Source: Hymenobacter sp. YC55
GTDB taxonomy: Bacteria; Bacteroidota; Bacteroidia; Cytophagales; Hymenobacteraceae
Assembly (NCBI RefSeq): GCF_029433095.1
Contig: NZ_JARNTX010000011.1
Location: forward strand, 1-64,000
DNA: 64,000 nt
Reading direction: 5' to 3'
The notes beneath the pieces are model-generated. The model was not told where the DNA came from and searched no databases. It worked only from the letters and a program-made list of their open reading frames with translations. A program made the translations under genes and the position numbers. This document shows positions 36,824 to 43,816 of this stretch, in pieces (within the stretch, counting starts at the first letter, position 1; each line of letters starts with the position of its first letter).

Positions 36824-37283
36824 ACGGAATAGTGAAATTTTTAAGCGGATACCTGATCGTAATCAGAGCCAATACGCTACTAGCTACTGCGTTATAGCGT
36901 CTACTGTGCAGGTGCAAAGTTGAAAGACAATAATGCCCTGCGCAAGGAGGCGAATACGAAATCGATCTCCGTATTCACCTCACATATCGCTGCGGTTTTT
37001 ACGCAAGCCCCGCGACCGCTACCTCCTATTTGCCGCCTCCCGGCCGTCCTACAGGCTCACGCAGCTTAACAGTCCGGCCGAGAGGCCCTAGCCCCGGCTG
37101 GGTAGGGCGGCGCCCCGCACCGGCCGGCCTCGGCTTCAGCCCCGTCACTACCCCAAAGGGCTGAGTTTGCGTATGCGGTATGCGGCGGCTGACCGGCTAG
37201 CGAGCACCGTTCCAAGCACTTTCTCTTTTGAACAGGGCACTCGTCGGAATCTGCGGTTACCTCTTTTCCCTATCTTCTCCCTT
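36824..37283. other. Divergent promoter region of the STAS-like and NarL-type genes
   Basis: 460 bases. A near-perfect hairpin pairs GAGGCGAATACG (36947-36958) with CGTATTCACCTC (36970-36981), 11 of 12 positions. It could be an operator or a structured leader. The rest is GC-rich with no gene; the in-frame extension of the regulator upstream to 37167 is not conserved-looking. Confidence 0.4.
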
Positions 37284-37937
37284 ATGATTCGCGTTTTCAT
37301 CGTTGACGACCATGCTATTGTGCGAGACGGGCTGCAATCGGTGCTTGCCGCGATGCCCCTGCTAGAAGTGGTGGGCGAAGCGGCCAACGGGCAGGACCTA
37401 TTAGACCAACTGCCAACCGTGCCCACCGACGTCGTGCTGATGGATTTAAACATGCCCGTGCTGGATGGGCTGGCGACCACCCACGAGTTGCGCGAGCACT
37501 ATCCGCATCTGCGCATCCTGATCTTGTCCATGAACACGCACGAACGCACGGTGGGGGAACTGTTAGCCGCCGGGGCCCACGGCTACGTGCTTAAAAACGC
37601 GGATAAGGGCGAAATTTTCGCGGCGATCCAAGCGGTGGCCGCCGGTAAGCGCTTTCTGTGCTCGGAAATTGGCTTGGGCACGCTCGAAAAGTTGTTGACT
37701 TACGAAGCGGAAGGTTCCGCCCCTGCGCCCAAGGCCGCCTTTTACCTAACGGCCCGCGAGCGAGAGATCGTGCAATTAGTGGCCAACGGCCTTACCAACC
37801 AGCAGATCGCGGACAAGCTTTTCACCAGTAAACGAACGGTGGAAAGTCACCGCCAAAACTTACTGGAAAAAACCGGCGCCAAAAACACGCCCGCCTTGAT
37901 TAAGTACGCGATGGAACAGGGCTGGCTGCAACCATAA
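37284..37937 (+). CDS. NarL/LuxR-type response regulator
   Basis: I chose ATG 37284 (MIRVFIVDDHAIVRDGL), the usual receiver start, giving 217 residues. The receiver (1-120) has the acidic pair in VDDHAIV, the phospho-acceptor in VLMDLNMPVLDG, and the conserved lysine in GYVLKNADKGE. Residues ~150-215 are a LuxR/GerE helix-turn-helix (LTAREREIVQLVANGLTNQQIADKLF...KRTVESHRQNLLEKTG). It is a DNA-binding transcription factor. The HisKA_3-type kinase domain at the end of the 1518-residue protein upstream is the natural partner type. Confidence 0.95.
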   Translation: MIRVFIVDDHAIVRDGLQSVLAAMPLLEVVGEAANGQDLLDQLPTVPTDVVLMDLNMPVLDGLATTHELREHYPHLRILILSMNTHERTVGELLAAGAHGYVLKNADKGEIFAAIQAVAAGKRFLCSEIGLGTLEKLLTYEAEGSAPAPKAAFYLTAREREIVQLVANGLTNQQIADKLFTSKRTVESHRQNLLEKTGAKNTPALIKYAMEQGWLQP

Positions 37938-38535
37938 GCAGGGGCACCGCTCCTTGGCAAGGCAGGGAGGGGACGCTTACTGAAGTCTTACGCAGCTAGG
38001 TTATTGGAGGCTTGTAGCGGAGCACCTTATCGGGCGGGCCACAGACTGCCTCCCCGAAGCTGTTGCTAAACAGGGGGTGGCGTAGGACCGTGGCGTTGCC
38101 ATCAGCCTGGACTGTCGGCCCGGCCTTGGTTGCAGACTAGGCCGAATTGTGGCCGAAAAAGAAGTACGCGTAAACTCCTTGTTAAGCGGTTAACTTGTTT
38201 TAACCAGTGCGAATGGCATTTTGGGAGCTACCGCTTTATTGCCACCTCTCGGACGCAACCAAAGCCAGCGGGGCAAGCACATACTATAGTTAAGACCTAA
38301 TGCTAATACGTAACGCTTAATAGCATTATACCATATCAGCGCCCTTATGCACTACATAGGCGCGCGGTTGTCCTGCTAACCGGCTCCTACAGTTGGTCGC
38401 AGTTGGCCATTCAGGCGAGCGCTTTTGTACGCGCCCACTCCAGGCGTGGCCAGGAAACTGAATCTTCCCTATCTTCTCTCCTTACGGATAGGCAAGGGCG
38501 CAGGCCGTCCCGTGCGCCGCCTTTAAAGACTCAGT
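37938..38535. other. Intergenic, nothing recognised
   Basis: About 600 bases between the regulator and the STAS-like gene, which converge. No stable terminator, repeat or reading frame of interest was seen. Confidence 0.3.
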
Positions 38536-38943
38536 TTACGTCCCGGCAGGAAACTGCGCCAACCAAGCCTGCGCCTCGGCTTCGCTCGTACACAACTGAT
38601 AGACGGGCCAAGGCGCCGCATAAGGCAAAATGCTCTCCATAGTGGCCATGCGCGCCAGCAAGTCGCGGCCTTGCACAAAGGCGCCGTAGCGGTAGCCGGC
38701 TTGCACGGCGCGCGGGCGCCAGTCCAGCTCAATCCACACCTGGAGCTCGACGCTGAACACCTCTTTGCTGGCCTGCTCGATCAGCACTTTCTGCCAGCCC
38801 TGCACCTGCAAGGCGACCAGCACCTGGTCGAGCGCGTGCTGCACCGCCGTTTCCGGCAGTGGGCCCGCGTGCCAACTTAGTCGGACATAAGCCGGCCGTG
38901 AGTGGAGCGTAAGCTGGGCGGCCGCATTCTGAAAAAATAGCAT
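38536..38943 (-). CDS. STAS/SEC14-like protein, diverged
   Basis: A 135-residue protein with PAYVRLSWHAGPLPE at the start, QGWQKVLIEQASKEVFSVELQVWIELDWRPRAVQAGYRYGAFVQG in the middle and the AEAQAWLAQF ending, matching the order of the other STAS/SEC14-like proteins in the window. It is on the minus strand and alone. The family probably relays or senses signals by protein or ligand binding; nothing more specific can be said. Confidence 0.6.
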   Translation of the reverse strand: MLFFQNAAAQLTLHSRPAYVRLSWHAGPLPETAVQHALDQVLVALQVQGWQKVLIEQASKEVFSVELQVWIELDWRPRAVQAGYRYGAFVQGRDLLARMATMESILPYAAPWPVYQLCTSEAEAQAWLAQFPAGT

Positions 38944-39765
38944 GGGATAAACTAGAAAGCAAGTCGGACGACCAAGGCGAAGCGGTGCCCACCCTGCACG
39001 AGCGAGAACGATAAGAAGTAGTTGTGCCCGTCCCCAAGGCGGCGCGGGCGGGGTAGCAAAAGTCGGGAATTACATCGCGGTAGAAGCCTGGATTCGCTCA
39101 ACCGAGCCGTTCACTCGTCTAAGCAAGCCGCAGCAGACCTGTTCGGGTGTTTACCGTTAGCCGGCAGGTAGCATCCCGGCCGAGGGAACCGATACGAGCA
39201 GAGAGAGCAACCGATTCCTCCCGCTTAGCGCGGGCTACAGGCCTCAAAGGGCCGCTGCTGTTGCCTGCTGGACTGGTAAGCAGATAAGGCGAGTAAAAAC
39301 CGCGGCGGCCAGAAGCCGGTAGTGGATTCGTCGTGGTGTCTACCCGGTAGACCTTAAACCCTTGCATGCGTATGCCGGCGGTATGAAATGGAGGGATACG
39401 ACAAGTAACTTGCTGTTCAGAGGGCTGGGCACCCACCCCCTTTTGCTACTTGCGCTTCTAAAGCTGCTTTTCGCATCGACGCCCGTACTAATGCTTGCTT
39501 AAAGGCAGAAACAAACGTGCAGAAAGCTGCTTTTACTAGAACACAGTTCAACTGGTCAGACCGGAACAAACAAGTAAGCATCAACCCAATGGCTCTATAA
39601 TCTAAACAGGCAGCCCAGCAGAGGCCTAGTGGCTACCGACCTAGGAAGGAAAAACCAGTTGCCTAGCAGAAGTCCCTGCAGAAGAATAAGCTAAAGGCGC
39701 CCCCGTTATACCAGAGAATCAGTCTAGCGGGCAGTAGGAACGGGAACTGCTTGTATTTCGCGTTG
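38944..39765. other. Intergenic, nothing recognised
   Basis: About 820 bases. Short frames (39119-39436 minus and others) are Arg/Ser/Pro-rich and not convincing. A 12-base string aaagctgctttt occurs twice (about 39460 and 39516). Confidence 0.3.
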
Positions 39766-39807
39766 ATGATGGGCAACCCCAGCCGGGGACATGGACAAAA
39801 CACGGAC

Positions 39808-40389
39808 ATGGACAAATCGAATGGCTATGAAGACATCGCGGCTATCTTTATAGCAAGTCGCGGGCAAGCAGTAGGAGGCATCGGCACCGCAGCGGTTCGG
39901 AAGTGGGCTAAGCTCCTGCCCCCTAAGGCGACGGTGTTGGACCTGGGCTGTGGTCCCGGGATTCCTATTGCGCAGCTGCTGCTCGCGGAGGGCCTGCGCG
40001 TGTACGGCCTGGATGCCTCGCCTGCGATGGTAGCCGCCTTTCGGCAGAACTTTCCCATGGTGCCAGTGGTCTGCGAAGCGGTTGAGGAATCATTGTTTTT
40101 CCAGCGCCTATTCGACGCCGTCGTGGCCTGGGGCTTGTTGTTTCTGCTGCCAGCACAAGCCCAGGAACTAGTTATCTACAAAGCGGCCCGGGCTTTGCAA
40201 GCGGGTGGTCGGCTCTTATTTACCGCCCCCGCCCAAGCCGGAACGTGGCGCGACAGCCTGACCGGACGCCAATCTACCTCCCTCGGGGCAGAACACTATC
40301 GCGCAATTGTCGCGGCGGCCAGCTTGTCAATGGAGGAGGAAAACACCGATGAGGGGCAGAACGATTACTATCAGGCCGTGAAACATTAA
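39808..40389 (+). CDS. Class I SAM-dependent methyltransferase
   Basis: From ATG 39808 (MDKSNGYEDIAAIFIASRGQ) 193 residues; ATG 39766 and a TTG further upstream are alternatives. Motif I VLDLGCGPGIPIAQLL binds SAM, motif II VYGLDASPAMV gives the acidic ribose-binding residue, then EAVEESLFF, FDAVVAWGLLFLL and the LQAGGRLLFTAP strand. The family methylates varied small molecules; the product cannot be predicted. The N-terminal KSNGYEDIA start is usual for Methyltransf_11/25-like proteins. It is monocistronic and opens the accessory segment on the right of the sensory block. Confidence 0.88.
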   Translation: MDKSNGYEDIAAIFIASRGQAVGGIGTAAVRKWAKLLPPKATVLDLGCGPGIPIAQLLLAEGLRVYGLDASPAMVAAFRQNFPMVPVVCEAVEESLFFQRLFDAVVAWGLLFLLPAQAQELVIYKAARALQAGGRLLFTAPAQAGTWRDSLTGRQSTSLGAEHYRAIVAAASLSMEEENTDEGQNDYYQAVKH

Positions 40390-41387
40390 ACCAAGGGTCA
40401 CTTAGACAAACTGTCGTGGCTTGTGTCTTGTCCGCCCCATTATAGGAGCGTTTTCGTAGACAAAGTTTCAGACACCGTATGTCCAGCATAATCGTTGATT
40501 ATCCGTCCTATATTGACGTCTAATATAGCAATGTCTCACTATCTACTTAGTTCCTGACTTACCTAGATACTTTATTCTTATCGTGCGCAATCGTTGTGCA
40601 TAGAACGTACAGTCCTTATGGGTATCGAAGAAAGAGGTAGAATGGCTTGATTCCCTTCTCCGTTACGAAGCGCTACGTAGAAACAGCGCTGGTAAGCATC
40701 CTGAAAAAAACGCTTAACCTGCCTCTGGTTGCCCTTGCCACCCGGTTAGGTGTCAGTATATACTCTATAGGTATAGGTTATTCTAGTGACGGATGCCTGC
40801 GGTACTACCAGTCTGGTTGGCGTACTTGTGGCAAACAATTAGATCAAATCGCCAATGCCGGGCAGCGGCAACATGTTCCAGAACTACTCCCGCGCCACGG
40901 CAGCCCACACTTTAATCCGGGTCGTAGAGGGCATCCCATAGATTCACAGCTTTGCTACAGTATCTTACAACTGCTTGACGAACGTCGGTACCGCCGCAAC
41001 CTCGGCGGCTGTATTCTGGTCAGGAGCGATTCCGAAAGTGTGCTAATTACGCGCAACACCGTTCGTAGTACTTAAACCAACCCTGGCAACCTCACGAGTA
41101 CCGCCGTCGAGTTGGCTTACTACGATAACAGTAAGCAAGGTCCCGTCATTGGCTACAACACGGCCAACAGTATGGTCTACAGCGTTAGTTACAGGTTGCT
41201 CTGCGCATCTGAGTTATGGCCACCTTCAGCAACAATCGGCTAACAAGGAAAAAGTAATTAGGATGGGATGCTTGAAGCCAGGTTCTGCTTATAAGCGCGC
41301 AGGATAGTATGGTCAGATATTAAAAAAACCTAGGCTCGAACGGGACCGAGTAAGGCAACGAACGGCGCGGGGTCCTTATAGAAGCCA
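40390..41387. other. Probable gene remnant region
   Basis: No intact gene. A 142-codon plus frame at 40647-41075 has a mixed look, and nearby frames contain protein-like pieces: NAGSGNMFQNYSRATAAHTL (around 40855-40915) and, after a TAA near 41073, STAVELAYYDNSKQGPVIGY (around 41100-41155). Their occurrence in different phases suggests a decayed secreted or beta-rich protein gene. The family was not recognised. Confidence 0.35.
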
Positions 41388-42068
41388 TTAAAACCAATCG
41401 TCCCACGGGGTTTGCGGCGCCTTGAACTGGCCGAGCAGGCTGCTCAACGCTTGCCCGTCCTTGGCTTGAATTCCCGCATGGGCTGCTAGAACTGCGGCCT
41501 TGTCGGTGGAGAGCCCCGTCCGCTCATAGAGCGCAGAATGGATGGCCCGCTTGAGTTCGCGCACCGACCAGTTGTTCTTCACGGCTTGTACCTCGTAAAA
41601 CGTGCGCTGGAGCGGCGTCGAGAGCGCGAGCAGCTCGATGAAGTGCGAGAAACTGAGTCGGGTCAGCAGCGCGGGCAGAGCGATACCAGGTCCACCAACA
41701 GTTGCCGGCAATTGGTCAGACACTGTCTGACCAATTGCCGGCAACGTTAGTCCCGCCGCTTGCAGTGTGGCGGCGTGGGTGACCAGCAGGGCCGGATAGG
41801 TCTGGTAGAACTGTCGACAGAGCTTCAGATTGGTGAGCGAGAGCCCGGCAACGCCCCGGGTGCGTAGGGTTTTGGCCAGCTCGGCGAGTAGACGCTCCCC
41901 ATAGGTCGCCCGGTCCTGGCCGTATTGTTCGTACTCGGCCAGGTAGCAGCCGACCAGCCAATTGCGAGCCGTTAGCCAGTAGTTGACTTGTTGCAGGGCG
42001 GCGTGTTGGGCCTGCGTGTGCAGGTGGCTGAGCTGGTCAGCTAAGACCAAGAAAGAAGAAGCAGTCAT
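41388..42068 (-). CDS. DUF1016 N-terminal-domain protein (YhcG-like, lacks the nuclease half)
   Basis: A 226-residue protein matching the N-terminal domain of YhcG/DUF1016 proteins: VNYWLTARNWLVGCYLAEYEQYG, RATYGERLLAELAKTLRTRG, SLTNLKLCRQFYQTYPAL, then LSFSHFIELLALSTPLQRTFYEVQAVKNNWSVRELKRAI. Full-length family members go on into a PD-(D/E)XK nuclease domain; here the protein stops at APQTPWDDWF. Such proteins occur in defence and mobile islands. The middle codons (LPAIGQTVSDQLPATV) contain a perfect 22-bp palindrome, described separately. It may bind nucleic acid or work with a nuclease encoded elsewhere. Confidence 0.8.
   Translation of the reverse strand: MTASSFLVLADQLSHLHTQAQHAALQQVNYWLTARNWLVGCYLAEYEQYGQDRATYGERLLAELAKTLRTRGVAGLSLTNLKLCRQFYQTYPALLVTHAATLQAAGLTLPAIGQTVSDQLPATVGGPGIALPALLTRLSFSHFIELLALSTPLQRTFYEVQAVKNNWSVRELKRAIHSALYERTGLSTDKAAVLAAHAGIQAKDGQALSSLLGQFKAPQTPWDDWF
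41701..41745. repeat. Perfect 22-bp inverted repeat inside the DUF1016 gene
   Basis: The 22 bases 41701-41722 (starting GTTGCCGGCAATTGG) are the exact reverse complement of 41724-41745, with one C between. It encodes LPAIGQTVSDQLPA in frame. Such a palindrome in coding sequence would form a hairpin in mRNA or a cruciform in DNA. Confidence 0.9.
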
Positions 42069-42427
42069 TACGTCGAAGATACACAGAGGCTAGGTAGGAG
42101 CTTATCGTACTGCACAGCACAGACGCTATCGTAGTCTTTCGCTGGTCTATGCCGCTGAAACGCCCCTTGCGGAACTCAGTCCACCGAACAACTTCGAAAA
42201 ACGTCTTTACGGGATAGTGCCTGGGGTGGCATAAGCATCCGAGAGAACAGCTTTGCCTTCCAGTAAACGGTATGAAGAACGGCCCGGGAAAGTCTAGATT
42301 TTCGGGTCGTTTGCGTGGGGTAGTTAGGCCTCCATTAAACGACCATTCGTTAAAGAAAAATACAAGGCTATGTTTGTTGTCTTTCTCGCACCCCTTCCTG
42401 ATCTAAAACAGTTGTATTCCTCACGCA
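42069..42427. other. Divergent intergenic region
   Basis: 359 bases between the DUF1016 gene and the hypothetical at 42428. No gene, repeat or clear promoter seen. Confidence 0.3.
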
Positions 42428-42883
42428 ATGGGCTGGTATTCGGTTTCAGTCTATTTCCTGACTGCTCCTACACTACTCGATGTAGCAACCGCACTGCAGA
42501 CCATGACGGGCTTTTGTCAGGAGCTAGCTGTTAGAGAGAACAACGAACTTTTCCTTACCCATCCGGCCCATCCGGCGCAGCCCGTTATGCTCAGCTGGTC
42601 GGAGGACCGATTAGAGTTGCACGCTCATGCCGAAGCCACCCTTGCGCGTCCCCTTTCCTTACCCTTTTCCACTTATCCGTTTCTCATCGAATTGAGTGCA
42701 GATCAAGTCAATACCCGTGCTCACAGCTACTTGCGCAACACCGCGCTTACCGTCCTGTTGCGTCTGGGCGGCCGCACAGAACAGCCGTTCCAGTTGCCCG
42801 CCTGGGCGGATCACAGGTGGCAAGACGTGCCGCCACGTACCTTTTGGCAACAAGTGCGAAGTCTTTGGGCACCGGAGTTTTGA
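42428..42883 (+). CDS. Hypothetical protein (151 aa)
   Basis: Unrecognised soluble protein. It opens with a beta strand (MGWYSVSVYFLTAPTLLDVA), then LTHPAHPAQPVMLSWSEDRLELHAHAE, a region resembling an amphipathic strand pair, and a C-terminal helix (RTFWQQVRSLWAP). Balanced composition and an ATG start support a real gene. No neighbours on the same strand are close enough to form an operon. Confidence 0.55.
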   Translation: MGWYSVSVYFLTAPTLLDVATALQTMTGFCQELAVRENNELFLTHPAHPAQPVMLSWSEDRLELHAHAEATLARPLSLPFSTYPFLIELSADQVNTRAHSYLRNTALTVLLRLGGRTEQPFQLPAWADHRWQDVPPRTFWQQVRSLWAPEF

Positions 42884-43253
42884 TCGACTGCTTCAAATGG
42901 ACGAGTACGCGGCTCACTCCCTATTCATTAGGGTAGAGGGCAGACAATGGCAAGGCCAAAAGCACTATCCTGATAGGCAATGCGTCGGCAAAGAAGATAG
43001 AGGTGTTCATTGTATGACCTAAACGCCGAAAATGATTTGTATCTGAACTCCAAGCTATTTTGCATCCGGAGTAGCGCGGCAAGGACGGCACCGACCTGCG
43101 GCTGATTCTGCAGTACTACCACGTGCTCATTACCGACGTCATTTTCACTCGCCACTACGAGCTGCTGCAAACTCTCGCCGGTAGCGCCGGTTACGACCTT
43201 ATGTGCTTGGCCGGTATGCAAGTGCTTAGGCAGGAGCTTGGGGCACTGGTTAG

Positions 43254-43289
43254 CCCCTCCCCTCCCCTCCCCTCCCCTCCCCTCCCCTG
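43254..43289. repeat. Pentanucleotide CCCCT tandem repeat
   Basis: About seven copies of CCCCT in a row. The minus strand is AGGGG repeated, which can form a G-quadruplex. A repeat unit of five changes reading phase when copy number slips. Confidence 0.85.
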
Positions 43290-43508
43290 CACGGACGCCT
43301 GCTCAGGATTCTAACCACTTGGATTCACCTTAACACCGCCAGCCGGCTAGCCCAGGCCATGGCCCAGGCTATCAGCCCCGCCGACCGCACCACGCCCAGT
43401 GTCAACCAAGCTGGGCAGTGGCTTAGCTTTCTGCTAGCTGGCTTGCAACGTTCACTTCCCGGGAACCCTACTACCTCTAAAAGATAATATACTAAACATC
43501 ATGTTACT

Positions 43509-43527
43509 TTGTAATACAGTATTACAA
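43509..43527. promoter_or_regulatory. Dyad upstream of the helicase gene
   Basis: TTGTAATA and TATTACAA are perfect inverted halves around cag, flanked by further GTAAT/GTTAC copies between 43503 and 43543. It lies about 290 bases before the helicase start in AT-rich DNA and could be an operator or an iteron-like binding site. Confidence 0.3.
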
Positions 43528-43816
43528 GGTAATACGGTGTTACTTGAAAATATAGTGTTGTGAAGCAGCATTTTGCTTTGCCTAGCCAGTGCCACTGTTT
43601 GAATCCAGTCTCCTGAAAGTGTCACAAGGCAACTAGCCTTTCTTAGCCCATTTGTTATTATTCAAGCTATCCAGCTTGAGGACGAAGAGTAAATAATTGT
43701 GGTTAACCTAAAAAATACTATCGTGTTGCACAACAGGTAATTTGTTTGCTCTATTCTAAATAGTACCTTTCCGTATTATTTGAACTATACTAATACTTTA
43801 CGTTATCTTTCTTCGC

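Larger units (their letters stand above)
42884..43816. other. Gene fragments and repeats upstream of the helicase gene
   Basis: About 930 bases. A broken protein-like piece lies at about 43080-43250 plus (LRLILQYYHVLITDVIFTRH, ending at the CCCCT repeat), and another at about 43318-43460 (ASRLAQAMAQAISPADRTT). Neither has a start. The last 350 bases are AT-rich with dyads that probably carry the helicase promoter. Confidence 0.4.
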
